Origin: Thinopyrum elongatum | Taxonomy: Eukaryota; Streptophyta; Magnoliopsida; Poales; Poaceae | Assembly (NCBI GenBank): GCA_011799875.1 | Contig: CM022301.1 | Location: forward strand, 209,767,888 to 209,831,887 | Length of the DNA: 64,000 bases | Direction: 5' to 3' | Shown: piece by piece, positions 53,662 through 64,000 of the stretch | How the letters are laid out: every line of letters begins with the position of its first letter | Position numbering within the stretch: the first letter of the stretch is position 1 | Notes under the pieces: model-generated | Seen by the model: the letters and a program-made list of their open reading frames with translations, nothing else | Database searches by the model: none | Told to the model about the DNA's origin: nothing | Made by a program: the position numbers and the translations under genes

Positions 53662-56600
53662 ATGGTGAAGGACAAGACGAAGGCCTTGGGGCGCGCGAAG
53701 AAGACGACGGCGAAGGGCAAGAAAGCGGCCAAGGGGTCGACCTCGCGATCCTGCCTGCCGCCGGGCTAGATCCAAGGGGATTGGATCCGCTCGTCGGTCT
53801 CAGAGGAGGATTTGGAGGGGCTCGCCACCGACGGCTTGATAGCGCCTAGATCCTGGAGGCTACCGGAGGGAGAGATTGAGCCTGCGCCGCGCGATGGCGA
53901 GCGGGTTCTCCTGACGACTCATGCGGAAAGAGGTTTCTCCCTGCCTCCACATCCATTCTTTCGCGGGTTCTTGAATTTCTTTGGTGCTCAGATCCATCAC
54001 TTTCCTCCAAACACCATCTCGTACCTTGCTGCATTTGTCTCAATGTGTGAAAACTTCCTTGGGTGCCATCCTCATTGGGGCCTATTCAAGCACATCTTCA
54101 CTTGCCGATCTCAGTCGGTTAAAAAAGCCAATCCGACTGATGAGAGGACCCATGTGATCCAAATGTGTGTTGGTTTGGGAATCCAAATGATGGGTAGGAG
54201 CTCTTTCCCTCCCATGACCTTTCCTGAGTCGGTTAGAGGGTGGCAATCGACCTGATTTTACTGCAAAGATGTCCCAACTCCAGGGCAGTTGACTGGCCTT
54301 CTCCCCTTTTCTTTGGAGAGACCCCACGCCCCTCATTCATTGGTTGTAGAGGAGGAGGAGAAGGGTAAAGTGGCCATCCTGGTTGATGCAGTTGTTACGC
54401 TGGTCCGGGGCGGGGTGCGGGCATGGATTTGCTGGAAGTGTTTCTCAGTTGACGCATCCAGCCTTGCAAGCTGGCGACCACCCTATGTGGCTGTACTCGG
54501 GCACAGAGGACATTGCCCGGACCCACCCGGAGGAGGTACAAGAGGAGACAGTTGCACAGTGGCTTCAGAGCATTAGTGGGAACAAGGATAATCCACGTGG
54601 AGCAAAACGGATCTTGCCATTCGACGCTGATCACCTCCCAGGAGAGGTGAGACATAATCTTGACGAGTGTTTTTGTCTTTTGCTTTCAATATGCATTTGT
54701 ATCGCAGTCCGACTGATCTTTGCAATTTGTGTCTTGTAGGTATTCACGAAGTTGTACTTGCCTGTACCCAACGGGGAACAAATCACTGGAGGAGAGGAGA
54801 GTGAGGGGGGAGCGCCGACATCAAATATGCGGACGACAGTGAAGGTGACAGCGACGACTCTGAAGACGACGAGGAGGTCGAGTCACCACCGCGTACTGAG
54901 TGTCGTACCAAGCAGACCCAACATCCCGCAGCTAGCTAGGGCAAGGCTGGGGGTCGAGTGCGAGTACTCTGAAGCGCGCTCGGACGCCAACCCCTGACCT
55001 GACTGAGAAAATCGCCAAACAAGCAAAGGTTGCTCCACCCAAACCTCAGAAAGCTTCGCCCAGGATCAAGGTTGCTGTGCCTATTGCTTCAACGTAAGTG
55101 CCTTTGTTGCGAATTGTTTCACTTTCTGTCTTATTCTCGCAGACCCTTATGTTTTTGCTGACCGAGTGGAATTCTGAATCCCAGGGCAGCTACCTCTACG
55201 TCCCATATGGAGATCGACAACGAGCATGTTGACGCTGAGACTGCAGATGCAGCCACTTCTCAAGCAGGTATGATCAGTTCTCATTTTGTCAATTGTTCTG
55301 GCGGTCGATTGGGATCTTACTATCGAGTGATCACAGTGCCAGCAGACGTTATCCAACTTCCAGACGACAAGGAGGAGCCTCCAAGGAGTGCATGGGGAAA
55401 AGGCAGGGCCTCGACCACCTTGCGGAACCTCGCCCGGAGGGTGACTTCCAGTCGGACGTCTCATCAGCCGCCTGAACCTACTGCTCTAGAACTTGGTAGC
55501 TCGCCTCGAGTTAGTGTCTCTTTTGCTGACCCTTTGTCGACTGCCCAGCCTCCAATGTTGACTGCCCAAACTACAGGTCCGACTGGGCAGCCTCAAACGC
55601 TGATCCCTCCAGCTGCGTCACCAACTCCTGCGTCGAGTGGATTCGCTCTGCATCATGTCCTGGAGGACCAGACAGGAGCTGCCAAGGAGGCCATGATCCA
55701 ATCTGGCTTGATGATGCAGCGGATGAAAGAGGTGTATGAATCTAGCAAGGCTGCTTACGACGCCAGTTCTGCCCTTCAGAACAATGTCCGAGTAAGTGTG
55801 ATTGTAAGTTGATTTCCGATTGGATTCTCTTCGTCTTGAATCTGTACACCCACTGGGTGTTCTCTTTTTTAGTGTAGTTCTTCCAGTGGGGGCACGCTGA
55901 GTGCACCCCCTGGGTGTAGTCCCCGAGACCCTTGTTGAATGTTTGATTCGGCGGGGGTCTTAGAATATGCTTGTTTGTAGCTCTTCACTCGGGCTGGTCT
56001 GGCCGCGCCGAGAGGGTAACTGATCTAGTGGGGGCACGCTGAGTGCACCCACTGGGTGTAGTCCCCGAGACCACTGTCGACTGCGGGCAGTCGGTGGGGG
56101 TCTGAGAACAAGGTTTTTTTTCTTCCACTTGGGCCGGCAGGCCGTTCCAAGTTGGAAATTGATCCAGTGGGGGCACGCTAAGTGCACCCACTGGGTGTAG
56201 TCCCTGAGACCGCTATCGACTGCGGGCAGTCGGCGGGGGTCTGAGAATAGCAATCTGGATTTGCTCTTCTCCACTCGGAAGTAAAGGGTATTTGTCCTTG
56301 TCGACTGAATTGTCTTTTTCTTGATTTCAGAAATCTTGTGAACTTGGGACTCAATACGCTGCCCTGGAGAAGGAGAAGATGCAACTCCAACTTGATCTGG
56401 AACTTGCCAAGAAGAAGCTGAAGGAAGCTCAGGCTGAGGTGAAGACCATGGGAGGTAATTCTTTGCTGGTTGTATGCTTTGCAATTTCTTCTTATCCGTC
56501 CCTTGAACCGAGTGATTCCACTCGAACAGATGTGCGTAGTGAAAACCGCCAACTCCAAGCACGACTAAAGAATGTTATTTCTTTAGACACTATGAAGCAG

Positions 56601-57435
56601 GCGCTGGAGAGGAAGGACGATGAGCTCGCGGGGGCATAGAAGGTGGCCCAAGAGAAGACTGAAGCCGCCGAGAGGAAGCTGGCTTCAGTCGGTAAGCTTG
56701 AGGAGGAAAATGCTGCTCTGAAGACTGTTGTTGATGAGGTAAAAAAGGAAGTTGCACAACTGAGAGAAGAGAAAGTTGTCTTGGCTGACAAGGTGGACCA
56801 GCTCACTCAGAAGAGGGACGAGCTAGAGGTTTACTTAGGGGGCCTTGCAAAGAAGATGTTCATCATGCTCGAAGGTACCGTTCTTCGTCCAACTGAATCT
56901 GTAAAACTTCTTTACAATGTTGCTGCTGACTCATACTTTCCCTCTTTGCGCAGAGTTCTGTCAAAATTTTGAGGAGGAAACCGAGCGGATTGAGCCAGGC
57001 CTGGACCCCACAAACTCACTTGTCAAAGATGATGCCGCAATGAACGTGTTGCGACTGGAAGCTCGTCTCGCCAGCGTCTTGGAGTACATTGCTCGACTGA
57101 AGGTTGTGATGACACGGATAGACAAGGAGTTGTGGCCAGAGGATGTGCTTCAGAATGATCTCGAGTCACTGATGACTCGGCTCAATGAAATCCCTGGTCG
57201 AGTGCAGGTGTGGAAGAAATCAGCTGTTAGCTGCGGAGCTGACGTGGCTCTCTCACTCATCAGAGTCCATTGCAAGGACGCCAACGAAGAAAAGTTGAAG
57301 GCTCTCCAAGTGGCGAACATGAAGAAGCTCCAGTTTGAATCATTCATGGAGACCTTCATTGAGGCAGCCACTCGCATAGCTGACGGCATCGACCTGGACA
57401 CTTTCATCAAGCCAACTAGTCCTCCTGCTGAGTGA
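53662..57435 (+). pseudogene. Antisense gene in H: PF04195-like domain plus coiled coil, multi-exon
   Basis: Starts MVKDKTKALGRAKKTTAKGK, a basic tail like that of D's homologue. In-frame TAG at 53767. The PF04195-like domain follows: GFSLPPHPFFRGFLNFFGAQ, NTISYLAAFVSMCENFLG, HPHWGLFKHIFTCRSQS; TGA at 54253-54255 stands for Trp; a frameshift before HPMWLYSGTEDIARTHPEEV. Introns with good signals: 54647-54739 (GAGGTGAGA...TTGTAG), one beginning near 55092 (AACGTAAGT...CCCAG), one near 55269 (CAGGTATGA), one from about 55793 (GAGTAAGTG) to 56328 (TTTCAG) that holds a 140 bp tandem repeat, and smaller ones to the last exon (56954-57435). The C-terminal ~300 residues are a coiled coil ending TSPPAE. 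Function unknown; damaged in this copy. Confidence 0.7.
55885..56255. repeat. ~140 bp tandem repeat inside an intron of H's antisense gene
   Basis: GTGGGGGCACGCTGAGTGCA recurs near 55887, 56028 and 56168. Each unit has the hairpin-forming words CCACTGGGTG/CAGTGGG; two units carry CGACTGCGGGCAGTCG (near 56077 and 56217), a perfect 7 bp stem. Confidence 0.8.
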
Positions 57436-57649
57436 AGAAAATACTTGATGACTCAAATTTATTTGCCTCAGGATGCCGAGTGATCCTGTAATCGTTAGAC
57501 TGTTTCAGGCTTGACGTCCGAATACTTTTGCTTGCACTTCTGAACTTGATGGTTTTATCCAAACTTGGTGGATTTATCCGAATATTGCTTTCTTGCTTAC
57601 AAAATGCTTTGTGTGAACGGATTTTTTAACTTAGGCGAAACTGATTCAC

Positions 57650-58200
57650 GACTAAGCCCCCGAGTGGGAGGATTGCTCCCACTCGGAGTAGTTTTTAACT
57701 TAGGCAAGGACGGGCTCGCAGCTAAGCCTCCGAGTGAGAGGGGTGCTCTCGCTCGGAGTAGTTTTTTAACTTAGGCGAGGACAGGCTCGCGGCTAAGCCC
57801 CCGAGTGAGAGGGATGCTCACACTCGGAGTAGATTTTTAACTTAGGCGAGGACAGGCTCGCGGCTAAGCCCCCGAGTGAGAGGGGTGCTCCCACTCAGAG
57901 TAGATTTTTAACTTAGGCGAGGACAGGCTCGCGTCTAAGCCCCCGAGTGGGAGGGTTGCTCTCACTCGGAGTAAATTTTTTACTTAGGCGAGGACAGGCT
58001 CGCGGCTAAGCCCCCGAGTGGGAGGGTTGCTCTCACTCGGAGTAAATTTTTAACTTAGGCGAGGATAGGCTTGCGGCTAAGCCCCCGAGTGGGAGGGTTG
58101 CTCTCACTCGGAGTAAATTTTTAACTTAGGTGAGGACAGGCTCGCAGCTAAGCCCCTGAGTGGGAGGGTTGCTCTCACTCGGAGTAGGTTTTTAACTTAG
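57650..58200. repeat. Eight tandem ~71 bp hairpin units between H's convergent genes
   Basis: Units of the type TTTTTAACTTAGGCGAGGAC + AGGCTCGCGGCTAAGCCC, then CCGAGTGGGAG and CTCTCACTCGG a few bases apart. The last two parts form an inverted repeat with an 11 bp stem. CCGAGTG starts recur near 57659, 57730, 57801, 57872, 57943, 58014, 58087 and 58157. The array fills the gap between the stop of the plus-strand antisense gene (57435) and the stop of minus-strand pol (58344). Confidence 0.85.
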
Positions 58201-58343
58201 GAGAAATTGGTTCCGCAGCTAAGTTACCCACTGGGGGATTTGAACACATTTTTATGCGAGAACAATCATTATGAGACTGCAGGAGTCATGTCTTGATAAA
58301 CAATCTAGGAAAAAGTACTCTTATCATCCTGGCAGTCCAACTG

Positions 58344-60270
58344 TCAAGTATAAAAACGACGAAGAAGATCTGCGTTCCAGGAGCGCGGCTCGTCTTTCTT
58401 TGTCTTCAAGTTGTAAAGATGATATGCCCCATTGTGAAGCACCTTAGTGACAATGAAAGGACCTTCCCACGCTGGGGCGAGCTTGTGTGGTCGCTGTTGA
58501 TCCACTTGGAGTACTAGGTCTCCTTCTTGAAATGCTCGACCCTTGACGTTTCTTGCATGGAATCGATGAAGATCCTGCTGATAAACAGTCGACCGAATCA
58601 AAGCCATCTCTCGCTCTTCTTCCAGAAGGTCAATGGCATCTTGGCGTGCTTGTTCGGCTTCAGCTTCAGAATAAAGTTCCACTCGGGGTGCACTGTGAAA
58701 CAAGTCACTAGGAAGCATGGCTTCAGCCCCATACACCATGAAGAAAGGAGTTCGGTTGGTAGATCGGTTAGGAGTCGTCCTCAATCCCCACAGAACAGAC
58801 GGCAGATCAGTCACCCAAGCTCCAGCTGCGTGTTCAAGGTCCCGCATGAGTCGAGGTTTCAGCCCTTGGAGAATTAGTCCATTTGCTCTTTCAGCTTGTC
58901 CATTCGACTGCGGGTGCGCAACGGATGCGTAATCTACCCGAGTGCCCTGGGAAGCGCAGAATGCTCTGAATTCTTCTGAATTGAAGTTTGAGCCGTTATC
59001 TATGATAATACTGTGCGAAACACCATATTTGAATATCAGCTCTTTTATAAACTTGATGGTTGTGCGTGAGTCTAAGTTCTTGATTGGCTTGGCTTCAATC
59101 CACTTGGTGAACTTGTCGACTGCGACAAGTAAATGAGTGAAACCGCTTCTGCCGGTCCTGAGCGGCCCAATCATATCCAACCCCCACACAGCAAATGGCC
59201 AGACGAGTGGAATGGTTTTCAAAGCAGATGCGGGCTTGTGTGACATGTTTGCGTAGAACTGGAAACCTTCACACTTGTCCACGATTTCTTTTGCAGCTTC
59301 ATTAGCCCGGGGCCAGTAGAATCCTGCTCGGTATGCTTTGGCCACAATGGTCCGAGAGGACACATGGTGACCACAGGTCCCCAAATGAATCTTGTCCAGA
59401 ACCAGTCGACCTTCTTCTGGGGAAATGCATCGTTGGGCGACGCCAGTGACACTCTCTCTATAAAGCTGCCCATTGATTACTGTGAATGCTTTGGATCTGC
59501 GGACAATCTGTCTCGCTTCAACTTCATCTTCTGGAAGTTCCTTCCTGAGCAGATATGCGATGAATGGTACTGTCCAGACAGGGGTGATTACCAGGATCTC
59601 CATCACCAAGTCAATAACAGCATGTATCTCGATTTCAGTCGGATCGGTAGGACTTTTCGCCTGAGGAGGCTCTTCAGTGAAAGGATCTTCCTGTACTGAC
59701 GGGGAATGGAGATGTTCTAAAAACACGTTGCTGGGGATGGGCTTCTGAGTGGAACCTAACTCTGCCAGATCGTCAGCTGCTTGATTTTTTAGTCGGGGAA
59801 TGTGGTGAAGCTCCAATCCCTCGAACCTTTTCTCTAATCTCCTCACTGCATTGCAGTATCCAGTCATGGCAGGGTTTCTGACGTCCCACTCCTTCATCTG
59901 ACCACCAAATCTGAGTCGCTGTAGACCATCAGGCGACGGACGCCGAGTGATATGGCCATACGCAACCCATAGAGGAGTGCTAAATACTCAGCTTCATTAT
60001 TGGAGGAATCAAAGTGAATCTGGAGAACATAACTGAGTTTATCACCTCTTGGGGACACCAGGACCACTCCGGCACCAGAACCATTCAACATCTTAGACCC
60101 ATCAAAGAACATAGTCCAGTGTTCCGAGTGAACTTGAGTCGGCTGTTGCTGTTCAATCCACTCGGCCAAGAAATCTGCGAGCGCCTGAGATTTGATCGCC
60201 TTCTTTGCTTCGAACTTGATATCCAAAGGGAGAAGCTCAATTGCCCACTTAGCCACTCGACCAGTTGCAT
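58344..60270 (-). pseudogene. pol: Element H pol, C-terminal part: RNase H and integrase
   Basis: Minus strand. RNase H from 60270: MFFDGSKMLNGSGAGVVLVS, SSNNEAEYLALLYGL and YSDSDLVV show the D-E-D catalytic residues. A frameshift near 59897 separates it from the integrase frame (59897-58344, 517 residues, otherwise open): a zinc-binding region HLGTCGHH...CEGFQFYAN, where the second Cys of CxxC is Phe; the core with WGLDMIGPL, SIIIDNGSNFNSEEF and SNGQAERANGLIL (Asp, Asp, Glu); and a C-terminal GPFIVTKVLHNGAYHL region. There is no chromodomain, as expected for the Retand (non-chromovirus) lineage. The N-terminal side is cut off by F2 at 60271. Confidence 0.85.
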
Positions 60271-60467
60271 CACTGGTACGCGTCGATGCTATACAAATGA
60301 TTTTTAACCCCTTTCCGCGACGGCATTTGGAACCGTCGCCAAGTGAGTGTGGGCAATAGGGGGGTCCTTCCCACACGACCCAGAAACCGTCGGGGATAGG
60401 CCCTCCTGGCATACAGGCTGGGGAAAAATGAGCTCGTGTGCGATCGGGCAAGACATCAAAACCCAAT

Positions 60468-60678
60468 CGTTTCCGTTCGTATGTACATCCCACATGGTGA
60501 ATCCCAGAAAAACATTTTCGTTCGTATGTACATCCCACATAGTCAATCCAAGGAGTATGTTTCCGTTCGTGTGTACATCCCACACAGTCAATCCAGGGAA
60601 AATGTTTCCGTTCGTATGTACATCCCACACAGTCAATCCAGGGAAAACATTTCCGTTCGTATGTACATCCCACACAGG
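60468..60678. repeat. Subterminal tandem repeat of CACTA element F2
   Basis: Five ~43-46 bp units with TTCGTATGTACATCCCACAC cores, matching 40486-40698 of F. Confidence 0.8.
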
Positions 60679-61057
60679 TTTATGTATAGGCTCGTGTGTG
60701 ATAGGTGTAACTATCACACACGCTCTGCCTTGGTTAACCGTTTGCTTTTATCAACTACATCACACACGATTTGATGAAGAAAAATGTGTGGCATTGGGCT
60801 ATCCATCACAAGCGCTTTAACTGCTAGAACCGTTTGCAAAGTTCCATGACACATTTAGCAGGTTTATTAGTTTACAATTAATAATTCTAGTATTACGCAA
60901 ATTCACATTTCATATCGAACAGCTGTTTGCCAATTTCATATCAGGCACATAAATATATTTTAACATCACAGTAAGATAGCTACCTGAAAACAGCACTGTA
61001 TAGCATATAGCTAGTTCAACTTCATAAGAACAATATTAGAACAATATATTCATTTCC

Positions 61058-62452
61058 CTAATCGAGATCATCCAGGCTCGTCTTATCCACCTCTGCTTTC
61101 AGTTCAGTAAGAACCTGTTTTGCACTGGCCAACTAGGAAAGTGCCTCCTCCTTCGCCAACACCATCTTAGCAAAGTCTGATTTAAAAAATCTGAGCTCAT
61201 TCTCCACCTTCCTCTTTTTATCCCGCATCTTCAAATATTATTCAGTGTTGACAACACTTTCTCTAAGCCTACCTCTGTTCTCTTCCTCATACATGCTCCA
61301 GAGCTTTGCTAGGCACATCTTCAAAGACTGTGGCCACTCTTGATCAACCCACTCCAAGTAAAAACACTTCCGTTCATCCTATAATATTTAAAACTAGATC
61401 AGTAACAATTGTAGGGGAAATGGGTTTATAGCAACATTGAAAATCACCAATACTTATTTTGAAAAACTGAAGAAACAGGTTAATTATGACATATCTTCTC
61501 AAAAAGATCAATGTGCAAATGAATTAATTGCTATTGAGACAACAACCAAATTCTGAAACATCAGAAGCTATAATTAACTACAACAACGCTACAAGTTCTT
61601 ACTCATGTACTATAAATAACAAATTGAACATTTTATGAGGAAGCTAAATATAACTGCAACAGCATAGCGACAGTGTTTGGATGACAGCACATTGATACTA
61701 ACAGGTGTGTACATGCACAAATTTAGTAGCATAGAACTAATAGCACTAAGGCCGTCCACTATGTATGCCAAAACCGGTGTAAAGACAATTGTTGCTACAT
61801 CTCGCACCGGTGCCCTGCACTGGTGAGCCGATGCAGCGAAAAAAAATCAGGGACCCGGACTCCGGAGTACCTAGTTCCTTCGATGCCCAGTTCCTTCGTG
61901 CCACAAAGATTTAGTATTTTACTGCTTGGCTGCTCGGATGTGTGGACCAAAGTTGGCTGCACAAACTGCTGAAGTGGTGCCAAATAATTTTCTAATGGCA
62001 CCACTGATGAGATGGCAACATTTTTAGATACTAGGTACAAACTGTGAGACTGTCTTAGGATGCGTTTGGTTGAAGGTGTGGTATGAATGGGTTGGGACCG
62101 TGACAGTGTCTGAATCACCTCTAACAAATGATTTGTAACAACGGAAGAGGGTCTAACCTTCTCTGCACATGCCAGAAACTTCCTCCCACTGTCCACAGAT
62201 TCAAACACAACTAGCTTCATGCATGGAGATTGATGGTGACAACGAGCAGACAGATCTTCAGCCACCCCGCTCCATTCATTGCAACTGATGGTCCTAGGGA
62301 GCTACAAGAGGAAGAAATGACTCAAATCGACCGCCGGGTAAAAATCCTTCATTCCAAGTCATAGCCCGAGAGAGAGAAGAGAGGCATACCCGGGTGGTGA
62401 AGGAGTCATCGGAGGAGGAGGAACCGCAGGAGAGGTCATTGAAGAAGACCAT
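61058..62452 (-). pseudogene. GRF-like cargo gene of F2, broken
   Basis: Same three-exon layout as 41077-42451. Exons 1 (62452-62390) and 2 (near 62301-62158, CNEWSGVAEDLSARCHHQSP, then GRKFLACAEK) are open with their splice sites. Exon 3 (61351-61058) has two stops: TAG for the Gln of ...ALSQLV (near 61132) and TAA for a Glu of ...EEYLK (near 61242). Intron 2 carries a replaced segment at about 62059-62099. The gene is thus inactive in this copy while the neighbouring alanine-rich ORF is open. Confidence 0.65.
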
Positions 62453-62949
62453 GGCGACCCCGGCGGTAGGATGCGAGACGGCGAGAGCGAGGAAGCAAGC
62501 GAGGAAGCGGCTATAGCTTAGGAAGGAAACCGGGGAAATGTGACTTGTGGTCGGGGAGAAAAGGGGGTGGGGAAGGGGGGTAGATATTTCGGCGGTAGGC
62601 CAAAAATTTCGAAACGTGGAGGGAAACTTTGCGCGCGGTGCCGCAGGATACCATTCACTTTGAACGATTGTGTGCATCGCAAACTATTCTTCTGCTTTAC
62701 GCGCATGGGACTAGTTTGATAATTCAAATTTTGGTGGAAATTTCCCTGGGTACGTCATTACATAATTTAACATTGCTTGCTAATTTGGGCACACAAAAGA
62801 GCGTACAGCACATAGACCACACTTACTGAATCGAGCAATTTTAGTAATTAAACAAAGCCAATTGACCTAAACATTGCTCTAACAAAAGACCAGCATTAAA
62901 AACAAAGCCTAAGTATGCATAATTTTAACAAATCCTCTGCCGCGCCGGC

Positions 62950-63621
62950 CTATGCATCGCCGGTGTGAGATGAGACGTCGATGACTTGTCCTGGCGACAT
63001 GCCGCCGTTGGTGGACTCCGCGTCCCCCCTGCTGAAGTCGACCGCGTCCTCGTCCTCGTCCTCGGCGCCGCCCTCAAGGTTGTAGTACTCGTAGTAGTGG
63101 CTGCGCCAGAGCTCGCGTTGGTACTCCACCACCGATTCCTCGACGGACAGACTCTTCCCTACCTTGACCTCGGCCACGCGCAACTCCTCCTCCCGGCGCT
63201 CCTCGATCTTCGCCGCCTCCTGCATCTCCAGCTCCCGCTCGGTGATCTCATGAGGAAGGAGGTGCTCCATGGCCACCGCCGCCTTTTCGGACATGGGTTG
63301 CATGCTGGATTCCGAGGTGGCCTGGAATATCTTGGCGTGTGCGTCCTTGATCTTGGCGTGGATGGTCTCGACCCAGGCCAGGGTGACATCGGCGGCACGG
63401 ACGGCAGCTCGAGCGCTCTCGGCGTTTGCAGCCGCCGTCGCAGCAGCTGCTGCAGCTGCCCTATCGGCTGCCGCAGACGCCCTCTCGGTGGATGCGGCAG
63501 CGCTCAATGCGGATGTGGCGGCACTTTCGGCGTAGGCGGCCGCGCTCTCGGCGCAGGCAGCGGCGCTCGGGGAGGACGCAGCCATCGTACGGGCCTTCAC
63601 GAAGCGTTTCCACGGCGTCAT
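62950..63621 (-). CDS. Alanine-rich coiled-coil cargo ORF of F2 (223 aa)
   Basis: Uninterrupted homologue of 42983-43663. Starts MTPWKRFVKARTMAASSPSA, has an Ala-rich first half with one more AAYAESA-like unit than F, the helix ERELEMQEAAKIEERREEEL, YQRELWRSHYYEYYNLEGG, and a shorter acidic tail. Indels against F keep the frame. Unknown function. Confidence 0.65.
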   Translation of the reverse strand: MTPWKRFVKARTMAASSPSAAACAESAAAYAESAATSALSAAASTERASAAADRAAAAAAATAAANAESARAAVRAADVTLAWVETIHAKIKDAHAKIFQATSESSMQPMSEKAAVAMEHLLPHEITERELEMQEAAKIEERREEELRVAEVKVGKSLSVEESVVEYQRELWRSHYYEYYNLEGGAEDEDEDAVDFSRGDAESTNGGMSPGQVIDVSSHTGDA

Positions 63622-63890
63622 CTTTGCAAGAACGGGGTGCGAGAATGGGGATCGGGATTCATGGATTCGGGGGTTGTCGGCACTGGAGCAGACGAGCCGG
63701 CAAAGCTTAAGGAGGAAGACCTAAATAGACCCAGAAATTTTCATCGCAAACGGTTCCTACAAAAAAACTATGTGTGATGTTGTGGATATTTTTTATTAGC
63801 TGTGAAAGACGAATTTGGAGTAAAGTGGCAACGGATGGTGTTTAAAATGTACGAGAAAATTTGTAGTACTAATACAACTGTCATGTCAAA

Positions 63891-64000
63891 TTTTGGAAAA
63901 TTTCAGGGGCCATTTGATCTTTTAAGACATTTCAGTGATTTTCTAGCCATTTAATGACCGTAATTCAAATTTGAACTACATGTACATGCAATAGCTAACC
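63891..64000. repeat. Start of the ~505 bp tandem array in F2
   Basis: TTTTGGAAAATTTCAGGGGC and the following 100 bp match the first unit of F's array (43930 onward). Confidence 0.8.

Larger units (their letters stand above)
52536..64000 (-). mobile_element. Element H: Retand-type Gypsy with antisense gene, minus strand, truncated by window
   Basis: 3' LTR at 52536-53121 (left end because the element is on the minus strand), PPT at 53122-53136, antisense gene 53662-57435 (plus strand), hairpin array 57650-58200, then integrase and RNase H on the minus strand (58344-60270). CACTA F2 interrupts it at 60271; the RT, gag and 5' LTR must lie beyond the window. The layout (pol, then an antisense gene before the 3' LTR) is that of Retand/Grande-type Gypsy elements. 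Left flank is CTTAT (52531-52535) in element M. Confidence 0.8.
60271..64000. mobile_element. Element F2: second copy of the CACTA family, cut by window end
   Basis: Starts CACTGGTACGCGTCGATGCT with left flank CAT (60268-60270), in H's RNase H region. Its 3.73 kb align throughout with 40286-43990 of element F: subterminal repeats (60468-60678), GRF-like gene, alanine-rich ORF and the start of the ~505 bp tandem array. The right end and TSD are outside the window. Confidence 0.85.

Noticed and set aside
55960..56562. 200-residue minus-strand open frame with repeated SGTTPSGCTQ-like words
   Set aside because: Translation of the 140 bp intron repeat on the opposite strand.

Overview
The window looks like intergenic heterochromatin of a large-genome grass, most likely a Triticeae species (wheat, Aegilops, barley or rye). 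The evidence is the repeat content: Sabrina/WHAM-style LTRs opening TGATACGTCTCC, Tekay-type Gypsy elements with a chromodomain, Retand-type Gypsy elements with an antisense gene, an Athila pol fragment, CACTA and Mutator elements, and a solo LTR full of TCGGTGAGACCGA motifs. I see no host single-copy gene, rRNA, tRNA gene or CRISPR array. Family names are from memory of Triticeae repeats; element boundaries come from LTRs, TSDs, PBS/PPT and reading frames seen here.

Layout. The outermost unit on the right is an Athila-type Gypsy element (J, + strand; pol fragment 37580-38907). A Tekay-type chromovirus (C, + strand, 16395-37579 with its 4.06 kb 3' LTR) is inserted in J's reverse transcriptase. 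C is broken by three insertions. Its 5' LTR holds element B (minus strand, 3495-16394), whose own left LTR holds element A (minus, 3664-10915, TSD GTGCA) and is cut at 3494/3495 by a minus-strand LTR of C's family (C', 1-3494). C's pol is interrupted after RNase H by a non-autonomous Retand-like element D (20632-27912). Its integrase is interrupted by a solo LTR of C's own family in opposite orientation (E, 28695-32774, TSD TTTCC).

To the right, a Mutator-like element with a MuDR-type transposase (M, from about 38908) is inserted in J. M is split by a CACTA element (F, 40286-48945, TSD AAG), a solo LTR (G, 49556-51242, TSD CAACT) and a minus-strand Retand-type Gypsy element (H, from 52536). 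H is itself split by a second copy of the CACTA family (F2, from 60271 to the window end).

Points that go beyond routine repeat annotation: (1) the 4 kb Tekay LTRs carry an apparently spliced short reading frame that keeps frame across diverged copies; (2) D and H both carry an intron-containing PF04195-like gene antisense to the retroelement, and in H eight tandem hairpins sit between the convergent pol and antisense gene; (3) A and B have unrelated LTRs but share an orphan protein where gag should be, plus internal copies of the polypurine tract; (4) E and C's 3' LTR form an inverted repeat with about 4 kb arms and a 744 bp spacer; (5) the CACTA copies carry non-transposase cargo genes, one intact in both copies. 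Nearly all classical gag/pol and transposase frames are broken.
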